A DNA stretch of 64,000 bases from JACCTU01 sp963788055 (GCA_963788055.1 CAWBFA010000001.1:496001-560000), one strand, 5' to 3'. Positions 1 to 8,592 are shown, counted from the first letter of the stretch. Numbers and translations are program-made. Notes: generated from the sequence alone by a model not told the origin.

Positions 1-241
1 GCCTGCGCCTTGCGGTCTTCGGCGACGTAGACCTCGCAGCCGATGACCGGCTTGACCCCGTGCTTGCCGGTCTCCTTGACGAGCTGAACCGCCCCGGCGA
101 GGCTGACCCGTGGTCGGTGAGCCCGACCGCGGGCATCTCGAACTCAGCCGCCCGAGCAGCAAGCTCGGGAATGCGGCACGCCCCGTCGAGGATCGAGTAC
201 TCGGAGTGGACGTGAAGGTGAACGAACGGGGCCTGACCCAT
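1..241 (-). CDS. dnaE: DNA polymerase III alpha subunit, N-terminal PHP domain (partial)
   Basis: Replicative polymerase subunit; only the first ~80 residues lie in the window and the gene runs off the left edge. The ATG at 241 opens MGQAPFVHLHVHSEYSILDG, the PHP-domain signature of DnaE with its paired histidines, followed by GLTDHG. The frame then breaks near 101-110 and resumes as LAGAVQLVKETGKHGVKPVI and IGCEVYVAEDRKAQ, which is the normal continuation. One base is probably missing in the assembly, because an essential gene should not be broken. It is transcribed away from the VapBC pair on its right. Confidence 0.9.
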   Translation of the reverse strand, partial: MGQAPFVHLHVHSEYSILDGACRIPELAARAAEFEMPAVGLTDHGSASPGRFSSSRRPASTGSSRSSAARSTSPKTARRR

Positions 242-296
242 GACGCCGGGTCAGTCTAAAGCGGCTGGTCGGACGCCTCCTGTAAGATATCGCCGA

Positions 297-524
297 GTGG
301 CCAAGCAGATATCTAAACCGGACAAGACCTCACTGGTCATCGACCGCGAAAAGCTCGCGAAGGCAAGGAAGATCCTCGGAACCTCCACATTGGCCGAGAC
401 GGTCGATAGCGCGCTCGACGAGGTTATTCGGCTCGACGCCAGGCGACGCCTCCTGCGACGAATCGAGCGTGAAGGTGGGATCGGCCCAACCCCCGATGAG
501 CTCCGGCGCCTGCGCACGCCGTAG
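297..524 (+). CDS. VapB-type antitoxin
   Basis: Predicted antitoxin of a VapBC module, 75 residues from the GTG at 297. It carries TSLVIDREKLAKARKILG followed by LAETVDSALDEVIRL, the usual VapB N-terminal DNA-binding fold plus C-terminal toxin-binding tail. An upstream in-frame ATG at 240 would overlap the dnaE start codon. I prefer the GTG because a TAAGAT -10-like box at 283-288 would give a nearly leaderless message. Two copies of GATATC (286-291 and 308-313), extended to the 7-bp arms AGATATC and GATATCT, bracket the start and could be an autoregulatory operator. The toxin gene begins directly after the stop codon. Confidence 0.75.
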   Translation: MAKQISKPDKTSLVIDREKLAKARKILGTSTLAETVDSALDEVIRLDARRRLLRRIEREGGIGPTPDELRRLRTP

Positions 525-942
525 GTGGCCCGCTTTCTCGCGGACACGAGCGCGTGGAATCGAAGCCAGGCGACTCCTGAGATCGCCGCCCGCTGGGCCG
601 CGCTGATAGAGCTAGACGAGCTTGCGCTCTGCCCCCCGGTGGAGCTGGAGCTTCTCTATTCGGCACGAAGGGCCGGCTGACTATGTCGCCCGCCGCGAAG
701 AGCTGGAGGGATTCCCGCGGTTCGGGCTCGGCGAGCAGGCGGTCGCGCTCGCACAGCGGACGCAGACAGCCCTCGCGAGGCGAAGCCAGCACCGGGGTCC
801 GACGCCTGTCGACTTGTTCGTTGCGGCCATCGCGGCGATCTCGGGCCTTTGCGTACTGCACTACGACCGCCACTTCGACGCGATAACCCGCGTCACCGGC
901 CAGCCCACCGAATGGATCGCGCGTCGAGGAACGATCGGTTGA
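525..942 (+). CDS. VapC-type PIN-domain toxin, one frameshift
   Basis: Predicted PIN ribonuclease toxin, starting with GTG right after the VapB stop. Frame one gives RFLADTSAWNRS and PPVELELLYSAR, then stops. Shifting one base near 661-675 continues as GPADYVARREELEGF, TPVDLFVAAIAAISG and LHYDRHFD. The four acidic positions of a PIN active site (the D of ADTS, E of VELE, D of PVDL, D of HYDRHFD) are all present once the frames are joined. The conserved residues suggest either a sequence indel or a very recent inactivation. The gene ends just before a bidirectional hairpin. Confidence 0.75.
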
Positions 943-946
943 GCGA

Positions 947-979
947 CCGCGGGGGCCGACGATAGGCCGGCCCCCGCGG
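947..979. terminator. Bidirectional hairpin between vapC and peptidase genes
   Basis: Perfect 12-bp inverted repeat (arms 947-958 and 968-979, 9-base loop) lying between two converging genes. There is no strong T-run, so this is an intrinsic-terminator-like hairpin rather than a textbook terminator. Confidence 0.55.
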
Positions 980-987
980 CGTGGTGT

Positions 988-3370
988 TCACGACTGGCGC
1001 TTCCCGCCCTTCTTGCGAGCGGCGCGGATGCCCCAGGTCACGCGGCCGACCTCCTCGCGCCGGTAGACCTGCCGGATCGCAACGGCGTGGAGCCCGTGCT
1101 CCAGTTCCTTCACACCGCGGATGAAGAAGCTGCAGCGGTGCCGCTCATCCGGCCCCAACCGCACCTTCTTGACCCAGAGCGACCGCAACGACGGCAACAG
1201 CACGCGAACGCGCTGCTCCTTCTCGTCGAACTCCGCCTTCACGAAACCGGCCCGCCGGAAGGGGGCGAACAGCGCGAGCGGTAGCTCGAGCCAGATCTGC
1301 ATCCCCTCCGGGACCTGCTGCCTGATCTCGAAGTCGAAGATCCGTACGCGGTCGGGTGCGCCAACGATCATGAACTTCGCCTCGACGGGGTCGGCCGAGG
1401 GATCGGGCAAGACGTCCACGACGTTGAAGTTCCGCCACGTGACGTTGTTGTTGTTGCGGATATAGGCCTGGAAGCCGGCCCAGTCCGTCGCTGCGGGAAG
1501 CGGCGGCTCGAGGTCCTGGAGGTGGCTCACGGTCGCCACGAAGCAGTAGTGCCCGGTGGCCGGGATGTCTGCCGCGCTCCAGGTGATCGGGTCGGTGACG
1601 ACGAGCGTGTCGCCCTGCGGCACGTTGACCGGCGCGCTCGAGCCGATCAGGTTCCACATGCCCGGCGTGATCAGCGTCGCGACGTCGCTCCAGTAGACGG
1701 TCGCGGTGGTGCCGTTCGCCGTCCCGTTCCCGCGGTTCTTCATCCGCACGTAGATGAAGTTGTCCTGCCCGGCCTCGACCAGGCTCCCGAGCGTCGCCAC
1801 GTTCTCGGTGCCGCTCCCTTCGCCGAAGCTGGCGGTCGGATCTGCGACCGCCGCGGTCGTGACGATCACGTCCGGGCTGACGCTGATCGCGCCCGCGCTC
1901 GGGATCACGCCCGAGTCGCCGACCGCGTCGCGGAGGTAGATGTCGGGAACGAGCCCGAGCGTCGTCTGGATGATCGCCTGCAGGTTCGGCATCACGCCGA
2001 TGTTCCCGGCGACGGTCCCGCCCTGCGGCGTCCCGGTGGCCGGGTTCGAGAGCAGCGTCCGCATCTGCATCGGTGACAGGCGGGTGCCGCTCGCGGCCTC
2101 GTACGACCCCTGCACCACCAGCGCCGCGCCGGTGATGATCGGCGACGCTGAGCTCGTGCCGCTGAAGACGGCCGTGTACGTGCTGTTATCCGCCGTCCCG
2201 GCTGGCGTGAGATCGCCGTAGCCGGCCGAGGTCACGTTCTCGCCCCAGCCGTAGCAGTCGATCCTCGTGCCGAAGTTCGAGAAGTTCGCGCGGTCGTGCG
2301 GGAGCGGCGACAGCGCCGCGCCGACCATGATCGCGCCCGAGTCGCGGAACGCCGCGCTCGTCCGGTTCAGGATCGTCGCACCCATGAACGTCCAGGTGTC
2401 GAGGTCCATCCCGCCGTTGCCGGCCGCCTCGACGACGATGATCCCTTGCGCGGCGGCAAGGCGGATCGCGTCGAAGTCGGCGGCGTCGGTCTCGCTCGGC
2501 GAAGGAAGTTGCGCTGCACCTCGAGCAGCAGGACATCGCCTGCGGGCATGGCAGCGATCGCGGCGACGATCGCGTCGGCCACATGCAGGGCCGTGTCGTC
2601 GCGGCCTCGTAGTGCGAGACCATCCGCACCGACGCCACGGACGGAGCGATCCCGACGATGCCGAGCGCGTTGTCGACGCCCGCGATCTCGCCGAGCACGG
2701 CGGTGCCGTGGTTGCCCTGGTAGCCGCCGATCCCGTCGCGGTTGTCGTTGAAGATCAGAGTCGGCCCGTTCAGGTCCTCGTGGCCGGGGAACCAACCCTG
2801 TTCGAGGTCGATGACCCCGACGCCGGCGCCCTCGCCGTTCGGTTGCGTCCACGCCCAACGCGCGTCGATTCCGGTCGGCGCGGCGTCGAGGTAGTTCTGC
2901 GTCCCGTTGAAGGTGTCGTCGGCGGCGTTGACGATGGGGTCACTGACTGCCATCTCGCGGTAGGCGAGCTCCACTTCCGGCAGCTCGTTCAGCTCGTTCA
3001 CGAGCCGCTCGATCTCGCGCGACGACCGACAGTCGAGCCGCCAGTAGGCGGTGAGGCTGTTCAGCGGCGGGAATTCGCTCGAGTAGGCCTCACGCTCGAG
3101 CCTGAGCACATCGTCGGGCGGCAGGCTGCGAACGACGCGGGTCGTCTCGATCTGGTCGTGCTGCTCGAGCAGGCTCTCGAGTCCGCCGAGCTTCTCCTCT
3201 CGCGCGAGTTTGCGCAGGTCGTCGGCCTTGCTGCCCGCGGCCCCGGGGGCCAGGCGGACGATGACGAACCCGCTGTAGTCGGGCCCTTTGTCCGGCTGCC
3301 GCACTCTGATCGAGTGCGGGACCTCTCTGAACTGTCCGTAGTTGGGTTTCTCACTTCCATAGGCAACCAT
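988..3370 (-). CDS. Subtilisin-like S8 family peptidase, two frameshifts
   Basis: Serine peptidase of about 794 residues when three frames are joined (breaks near 2610 and 2500). The catalytic Asp is in GVGVIDLEQGW (about residue 188) and the catalytic His in GNHGTAVLGEIAG (about 221). The oxyanion Asn lies in EAAGNGGMDL and the nucleophile Ser in SGTSSASPIITG. Residues 30-140 look like an inhibitor-type propeptide and the last ~300 form C-terminal accessory domains. No signal peptide is visible at the ATG at 3370, which has a good GAGGAGG ribosome site 9 bases upstream, so the export route is unclear. Confidence 0.85.
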
Positions 3371-3628
3371 CGCGGTGCCTCCTCAATAAGTTGCGGGGTC
3401 CTGTGCGAGAGGACACGCGAGGAGGGGCCCTTGGCCTACCGCCCGGCCGAGGAGCGCGAATGCGCCGCAGCAACGGTTCCGAGGTCGATCGCAATCGACC
3501 GTTCTCCCCAGTTGCTCCGGCAGACGATCTCGCGGCGAGAGACGTTTGTCAAGCGCTGCTGGCACCCGATTGGCCCCAAATTGCGTGTTGTCCGGCTCAC
3601 ACGCCCGCTCGGCGGGTATCTACCTAGC

Positions 3629-4000
3629 ATGGAGACGGGTCGCCTCCGTGCAGTGTGCGTAGTGCTGCTGACTGCTTCCCTCGCGACCTCCGCAGCCACT
3701 GCAGCGCCGGTGGACATCCGGATCGAAAACCTCGTCGGGTCGCCCGATCCCCCTCGTGCCGGCGCCCCCTTCGAGCTCACCGGACGCGTCCTCTTCGTCG
3801 GCGGCGGCCCGTCCCTCCATTGCCGCGTCTTCGTGGGCGCCAAGCGCTACCGGAACGTCCGGCTCGTCTGGGACGGCGCGACCGCCAGGTGCTCGTTCAC
3901 CGTCCCTGCAGGGGCGCGTGGCAAGGGCCTGTCTGTGGCGCTTGTCGCCAGCCAGGGCGCTTCGCGGGCGCGGACGACGCTCAGGTACCGCGTCTCGTAG
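3629..4000 (+). CDS. Small exported protein of unknown function
   Basis: A 123-residue protein beginning METGRLRAVCVVLLTASLAT, a clear signal peptide ending near an AxA site (ATAAPVD). The mature part (PVDIRIENLVGSPDPPRAGA then PFELTGRVLFV) looks like a small beta-sandwich and holds two cysteines. A TATCTA -10-like box ends about 9 bases before the ATG. I do not recognise a family. It stands alone between two minus-strand genes. Confidence 0.65.
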   Translation: METGRLRAVCVVLLTASLATSAATAAPVDIRIENLVGSPDPPRAGAPFELTGRVLFVGGGPSLHCRVFVGAKRYRNVRLVWDGATARCSFTVPAGARGKGLSVALVASQGASRARTTLRYRVS

Positions 4001-4047
4001 CCAAACCGAGTCTGGCCAACGCACCACACCGTCGCAACGGCGGGCGT

Positions 4048-4435
4048 TTAGCTCCGAACGAGTTGCTGAATGCGCTGGTGCGAGAGGCCAAGGAGATCAG
4101 CGGCGTCGCGGAGCCCCAGATCGAGCTCCTCGACGAGCGTGCGTGCCGCCTCGGCCGTCGTGTCGTGCGCCTTCTCACGCTGCTCAGTCGCCCGGCGACG
4201 GGCGTCGCGACTCCGCCGCACCGCTTCAAGCGCACGCGAGAGGCAGACGAACGTCTTCCACGAGTTCGGCCGACTCGGCGTCGTCGACCCACAGAGCCAG
4301 CGCCTCGCGGATCCGCTTTCGGGCCTGGTCGATCGTCCGGCCGTAGGTGTGACAACCTCGGACGCTCGGGACGTGCGCGATCCAGGCGCGTCCGTCATCG
4401 CGCTCGAAGACCACGCGATAGCGGCTCTTCGTCAT
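4048..4435 (-). CDS. hicB: HicB-type antitoxin with C-terminal HTH, one frameshift
   Basis: Predicted antitoxin of a HicAB module. The N-terminal part (RYRVVFERDDGRAWIAHVPS then GCHTYGRTIDQARKRIREAL) is the partial RNase-H-like HicB fold. After a one-base shift near 4250 it continues as EEAARTL-like helices and LGLRDAADLLGLSHQRIQQL, a helix-turn-helix. Its ATG overlaps the hicA stop by four bases, the usual translational coupling. Total about 129 residues, normal for HicB proteins carrying a DNA-binding domain. Confidence 0.8.
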
Positions 4436-4632
4436 CGCCGCCACTCTCGGCCGATGCATGGCTCGAGGTCGCGCTCGATCGCTCGCAACGTCCCCGCGGG
4501 TAGATCGCGCCGAGCATGCACCGGCACGGTCGTCTGGCAGCGCCCGTAGCGCACACGCACGTGAGAGCCTCGTTGCCGGACCACCTCGCAGCCACACCTC
4601 CGCAGTCGTCGGAGCACCTCGCCACCGGTCAT
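4432..4632 (-). CDS. hicA: HicA-type mRNA interferase toxin
   Basis: A 66-residue intact toxin of the HicA (YcfA-like) family. It reads MTGGEVLRRLRRCGCEVVRQ, then RGSHVRVRYG with the catalytic His in the GSH motif, then VPVHARRDLPAGTLRAIERD. The double-stranded-RNA-binding-like fold cleaves mRNA in this family. It lies first in the operon, ahead of hicB, which is the normal HicAB order. A perfect palindrome sits 15-47 bases upstream of the ATG. Confidence 0.85.
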   Translation of the reverse strand: MTGGEVLRRLRRCGCEVVRQRGSHVRVRYGRCQTTVPVHARRDLPAGTLRAIERDLEPCIGREWRR

Positions 4633-4646
4633 GTGGCGATGGTCGC

Positions 4647-4679
4647 AGTATAAGCGTCTAGTTCGCTAGACGCTTATAC
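4647..4679 (-). promoter_or_regulatory. hicAB operator palindrome overlapping a -10 box
   Basis: Perfect 14-bp inverted repeat (4648-4661 and 4666-4679) with a four-base centre. On the hicA strand its proximal arm contains TATACT (4647-4652), a near-consensus -10 box ending 14 bases before the hicA ATG. A HicB dimer bound here would block the promoter, so this is the likely autoregulatory operator. Confidence 0.7.
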
Positions 4680-4699
4680 GGACGCGTCCATCAAGCCCG

Positions 4700-4962
4700 C
4701 TATCGGCCGCGATGCACGACGGCGCGGTGTCGAATCGCTCGCACGATCACCCCAACCCCTGTTCGCCCGACGGTGGACAGAAGGCGGTAGTTCCCGACGC
4801 GCGCCGACCAGAGTCCGCGGAGCCGTCCCACCAGTTCCTTGCCTTCGGCCTCGGATCGACCGCGATCCTGTCGAGCGTCTCGAGTCCCGCTTCCTGAACC
4901 GTTCTCGGAAGGTCCCGCAGATCGTTCGTCGGTCGGCGGGACAGGGTTCCGTACCCGCTCAG
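4700..4962 (-). pseudogene. RelE/ParE-family toxin remnant
   Basis: The frame beginning at CTG 4962 reads LSGYGTLSRRPTNDLRDLPR and TVQEAGLETLDRIAVDPR. After a shift near 4835 it continues as ELVGRLRGLWSARVGNYRLL and VIVRAIRHRAVVHRGR, stopping at 4700. This is the full RelE/ParE pattern, including the W.AR.GNYRL core strand. There is no ATG or GTG start, the frame is broken, and no cognate antitoxin of its own is present. It overlaps the stop of the upstream vapC by four bases. Confidence 0.65.
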
Positions 4963-5359
4963 GGTCTGAGCTCGGAGAACCCCGCGGCCGCGAAGTCGCC
5001 GTCGAACGCGAACGCCTGCCGGATCCGCAGCGACTGCATCAACAAGAAGCTCGTGCTATCGACGAACGAGTACTCGCGCTCGTCGTGTCGACGCAGCCAC
5101 CGCAGCGCGCGCTCCTCGAGCTCGGGCTCGACCGTGACCACCTCGACCCGGGTCGGTTCGAGTGAGCATGTCGAGGAATGCGACCGCGGCGACGTGCCCG
5201 CTCCGGCGGTCGGAGGAACGTCCACGTCTCGCCGCGCACGTGGTTCGAAGTCACAAGCCGGTGATCGCGCTGTTCTTCGAGGAGCTCCACCGCGTCACGA
5301 TGGTGTGCGTCACGCTGCATCCGCGCTGCGACCCAGAACGACGTGTCGACGAAGATCAA
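4959..5359 (-). CDS. VapC-type PIN-domain toxin, two frameshifts
   Basis: PIN-domain RNase. It starts at TTG 5359, overlapping the antitoxin stop, with LIFVDTSFWVAARMQRDAHH and VTSNHVRGETWTFLRR. After shifts near 5210 and 5155 it reads SGHVAAVAFLDMLTRTDP, then VEPELEERALRWLRRHDERE, YSFVDSTSFLLMQ and AFAFDGDFAAAGF. The conserved acidic residues (VDTS, GETW, FVDST, FDGDF) are present in the joined frames. It is the second gene of a vapBC operon and is followed at once by the RelE remnant and hicAB. Confidence 0.75.
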
Positions 5360-5590
5360 CGGGGATAGACGACGTCGTCGACGCTGGAGGAAACGTCGCG
5401 ACGCGCCCCGATCCTTCCCGACGAAATCCCAGAGCGGGTCGTCCTCGATCGGCGGCAGCGGTTTCAGCTCCTGCGCGACGAACCGCCGAACGAGCGCGGC
5501 CTTCGAGACGCCCTGGCTCCGTGCAGCACGTCCGAGCGCGGCGTCGAGCTCCGGCTCAATCGAGATCTGGAGACGCTTCATTCGCGACAT
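5356..5590 (-). CDS. RHH-type VapB antitoxin, one frameshift
   Basis: About 78 residues: MSRMKRLQISIEPELDAALG followed by ARSQGVSKAALVRRFVAQEL, a ribbon-helix-helix DNA-binding domain. Then comes IEDDPLWDFVGKDRG, a typical toxin-binding tail. A one-base break near 5400 is needed to reach the natural end SSSVDDVVYPR, whose stop overlaps the TTG of the toxin. A palindrome lies directly upstream of the ATG. Confidence 0.75.
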
Positions 5591-5591
5591 C

Positions 5592-5626
5592 TTACATCAC
5601 TTTACTGAAGTGATGTAATGTCTCAA
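5592..5626 (-). promoter_or_regulatory. vapBC promoter with operator palindrome
   Basis: Perfect 11-bp inverted repeat (5592-5602 and 5608-5618, five-base spacer) ending one base before the vapB ATG. On the minus strand TTGAGA (5621-5626) and TAAAGT (5599-5604) are spaced by 16 bases and fit a -35/-10 pair. The palindrome covers the -10, and the transcript would be essentially leaderless. Confidence 0.6.
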
Positions 5627-6545
5627 GAGACATCTCCGACGAACCGGCAGAGCGCGTTCACGAGCCGCATCTGGTCGACCGAACGCGTGCGCACGTCGAG
5701 CAGCCGCGGGCTCCCGACGAGCACGGCCAGGCACTGCGCGCGCGAGATCGCGACGTTCAGGCGGTTGCGCGAGAACAGGAACTCGAGGCCGCGCGGCACC
5801 TCCTCGCCGCTCGAGCTCGTCGTCGAGTAGAAGACGACCGGCGCCTCCTGGCCCTGGAACTTGTCGACGGTGCCGACCCTCACCGCCGGCGGGAGCGCCG
5901 CGCGCAGGCTGCGCACCTGCTGGTTGTACGGCGCGACGACGAGGACGTCCTCGTGCCGTAGCGGCCACGTGCGGCCGTCCGCGGCCGTGTACGTCCTCCC
6001 CAGGAGCGACTCGATCTCGCGCGCGATCGCCTCGGCTTCCTCCGGCGAGGCCTGCGACCTCCCCTCGTGCTCGACGGGCACGTAGCGAAGACCCGCCCCC
6101 ACGCCGTCGATCGACTGCCGCTCGAGCCCTTCCAGCGGCAGCAGCCGGCCGTCGTAGACGACCTCCGAGACGAAGCGGCACACGTCCGGGTGCATTCGGC
6201 GTGTCCGCTCGAGGAAGATCCGCGCTCCGGCGGCACGGTCGCGTCGTCGCCGAGCAGGTGCTCGAGCACCGAGCAGCCCGTCCCGCGCGGGTGCACGCCC
6301 TGCGAGACCTGCGCGAGCTGGAGCGGGTCGCCGAGCAGGATCACGTTTCGCGCGCACGTGCCCATCGCGAGCGCGTCGGCGAGCGAGACCTGCCCGGCCT
6401 CGTCGATCACGAGGTAGTCGAGCTTGCTGTCGAGTTGCTCGCGCGAGAAGAGCCAGGCGGTTCCGGCGAGCAGCCGGACCTCCTCCGCGACGAAGGCGTC
6501 GTTGTCCTTCTCGTTCTCGATCCAGGTGCCGTCGAACGGGCCCAC
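5623..6545 (-). pseudogene. C-terminal fragment of a DNA2/UPF1-like superfamily 1 helicase
   Basis: About 307 residues with helicase motif II (YLVIDEAGQVSLADALAMGT) and motif III (LLGDPLQLAQVSQGVHPRG). After a one-base shift near 6225 come motif IV to VI regions (FLERTRRMHPDVCRFVSEV, VRVGTVDKFQGQEAPVVFYS, RLNVAISRAQCLAVLVGSP). Such proteins normally have several hundred more N-terminal residues with the Walker A motif, and this locus lacks them. An in-frame stop lies just before the GTG at 6545, at the junction with the GIY-YIG gene. It is therefore a truncated remnant. Confidence 0.7.
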
Positions 6546-6861
6546 TTACCCCGTGACCGGTTAGTGAGCTCGCCGCCACCGAGCCTTATTAGATCGATCG
6601 CTGCCGCCTCAACCTCGTAGGCTTCCTGATCCGTTAGATCGTGACGAAGGGGGATGTCGACGGTGGACGAGTCACGCCCCGACCCATGGATTGCTCGGAT
6701 GCGGTCGAGGTTTGAGCTCCGTGCCGGTTTCACCTGGAACTTTGTGCGCGTGCGCTGCGTGCTTGTAAACCCGTGTCGCCCTTCCCTTTGCCGATGTAGA
6801 AGATCTCGTCGTTACGCGGATCGGTCAGCACGTACACGTAGTGGCCGAGCCGCTCCGCCAT
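6546..6861 (-). pseudogene. LEM-3-like GIY-YIG domain gene, truncated and frameshifted
   Basis: The ATG at 6861 begins MAERLGHYVYVLTDPRNDEI, then FYIGKGKGDTG, the GIY-YIG core strand pair in the GHYVYVL / FYIGKGKG form. After a break near 6740 it continues LDRIRAIHGSGRD, DQEAYEVEAAAIDLIRLGGG and ELTNRSRG. This is the usual order of LEM-3-like GIY-YIG proteins (YVYVL, YIGKG, EVEAALID, LTN). The conserved sequence ends abruptly at the helicase junction near 6546, with the last ~20-30 family residues missing. Confidence 0.6.
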
Positions 6862-7136
6862 CCAGCCAAAAACGACAGCGTCGGAGACTTCGATCATCCG
6901 TTCTTGCCGTCGACCACGACTGCGGGCCGATCCCCCGAATTGGACGACAGAGACGATCTGCGCCGCAGCCATGCCCACGTGGCCAAGGCGACTGAGCCCA
7001 CATCTCCCAACCCCTGTCTACCGCTGACCCCCTGCCATTTGTCTCCGGGCAATGTGCTTGTCCTGCTCGGAGACATGTCAACCGTGGTCAGTGGGTCCAT
7101 CGGCTCTATCGGCCGCCACTGGGCTCTTAGACGGCT

Positions 7137-8093
7137 TTATAGCCCAGAGATGCTGTTGAGCCTGTCCCGGACAGGTCGCATCTGCTCGAGGGCCGCGCGA
7201 AGCTCGGCTCGGCGCCGTCCACCCTCTGTCAGACGCACTGCGTGCGGCCATCATCTGTGCGAACCTCGAACCAGGGCCCGACGCCGCGGCCAACGATGTC
7301 CCGTGCAGTGTCAAGGAGCTCAGCAAGCGCAAGCAGTCCTCGGCCGGCCGCCATGCCATCGCATCTGTGTACCTCGGTTGGAATCGATGCTCACGACGCC
7401 GTAGTCGAACCTCCACATCGCGCCCACCTGCCTGCTCGATGACTGCGGATGAGCTCGTCAGGCGAGGCGCGGTGGTGCGAGAACGCGAGCCGAGTGCCTT
7501 CGATTCGGCAACAGCGACAGAAGGGTGTGTGGGTGCTGCCCGGATAGAGCAGCGCGCAGATCTGCCACTCGCTGGTCGTCCCCGTAACACCCCACAGAGG
7601 ACCGCGGCGGTCTCTCCCGAATCTCGTTTGCTCCCCGACAACCTCGTCGCTCCAGAGGTGTCTCAGACGTATACGCGCGAGGTTCTCATCGCGAGCGCGC
7701 GGAGCAAGACAAAGCTGCTGCTTCCGCGGCTCCAGCTCAACGGACGCCTTTCCCGCTTCCACTCGAATGTACCCGAGTCCAAGACGGTCGAGCACCTTCG
7801 AGAGGTAGCCAACCTCGGACAGTGCCTCCTCTGCCCCCACATATACGCGATCGAACCCCACCGCGTACGCGACGGCCTGAGCAAGGCCGACGTCAGCCTT
7901 CCCGGCTTTTACCTCGACAACGAGCGGCTTCGATGCTTTCACCACGCCAACGCCAGCCGACGTGGCGGAGGTGCTGTACCACCACGCGAATCGTCGCCTG
8001 CTCCCAGACGGCGAACTCCATCGCTTCGAGAAGTCGGCTGATCGGAGCGTAAAGGGGCGCCTCAGGTGTTAACCGGTCGGCAGTAGCGCTCAT
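7137..8093 (-). pseudogene. PD-(D/E)XK nuclease-like protein with winged-helix tail, several frameshifts
   Basis: Joined frames start at ATG 8093 with DRLTPEAPLYAPISRLLEAM and EFAVWEQATIRV. They continue as WWYSTSATSAGVGVVKASK and PLVVEVKAGKADVGLAQAVA, whose ExK is the signature of small PD-(D/E)XK folds. Next come LARIRLRHLWSDEVVG, GVTGTTSEWQICALLYPGST and an HTH-like RLAFSHHRASPDELIRS. A last piece (LLALAELLDTARDIVGRGVG, then AVRLTEGGRRRAELRAALEQ) ends at 7137. At least four frame changes are needed. The 3' piece after 7390 may be a separate small gene. I do not know its substrate. Confidence 0.45.
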
Positions 8094-8161
8094 AGCGACG
8101 TCGCCACGTTACTCCTGGAGCGACTGAGACGGGGCCCTTCACCATGTGCGGCTGACGAGCG

Positions 8162-8557
8162 CTAAGCCGCCAGAGCGGGCGCTTCGACCGCAACGCGGGC
8201 GACGGCCTCGATCGAGTTGCCGTCGAAGTCGGCGATCCGCGCGGCGTAGTAGCCGTCGTTGTGCTCCGGCTGGACGCCCGGCTCCGCGAGGCTGCGGCCG
8301 CCCGCGGCGAGCGACGCCGCGTGGAACGCGGCCACCGAGCCGGCGTCGGGCACCGCGAGGGAGACCTCGAGCGCGCCGGCGAAGGTCGACTCGACGACCC
8401 AGAACGAGCTCGGGCGGTCCGGGACGCCGAAGTAGGCGCGCTTGCGGTCGTGCCAGTCGAGCAGGATCTCGAAGCCGAGCGGCCGGAGGGCCTCGGCGTA
8501 GAAGCGCTTGGCGGTCTCGTAGTCGCGGACCGGAACGGTGAGGTGGTCGATCTGCAT
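8162..8557 (-). CDS. VOC-family (glyoxalase/bleomycin-resistance fold) protein
   Basis: Intact 131-residue protein beginning MQIDHLTVPVRDYETAKRFY, the first beta-alpha-beta-beta-beta unit. It continues with RAYFGVPDRPSSFWVVES and ends with GYYAARIADFDGNSIEAV, the second metal-site strand. The ATG at 8557 lies six bases after a near-consensus -10, so the message is predicted to be leaderless. It is divergent from a TetR regulator 84 bp away, which makes it a likely target of that regulator. Substrate unknown. Confidence 0.85.
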   Translation of the reverse strand: MQIDHLTVPVRDYETAKRFYAEALRPLGFEILLDWHDRKRAYFGVPDRPSSFWVVESTFAGALEVSLAVPDAGSVAAFHAASLAAGGRSLAEPGVQPEHNDGYYAARIADFDGNSIEAVARVAVEAPALAA

Positions 8558-8563
8558 GCTGCG

Positions 8564-8592
8564 AGAATAGATCGATCGTTCTTTTCTGTCAA
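8564..8592 (-). promoter_or_regulatory. Promoter of the VOC gene
   Basis: On the minus strand TTGACA (8587-8592), a 17-base spacer and TATTCT (8564-8569): a perfect -35 and a five-of-six -10. The -10 ends six bases before the ATG. The spacer contains ATCGATCGTT-type dyad sequence that could be read by the neighbouring TetR protein. Confidence 0.8.

Noticed and set aside
4648..4679. The hicA-upstream palindrome as a transcription terminator
   Set aside because: No T tract on either side, and it overlaps a -10 box in front of a gene rather than following one.
6407..6861. A genuine GIY-YIG-helicase fusion protein
   Set aside because: The two conserved regions are in different frames and a stop codon precedes the helicase frame at the junction.
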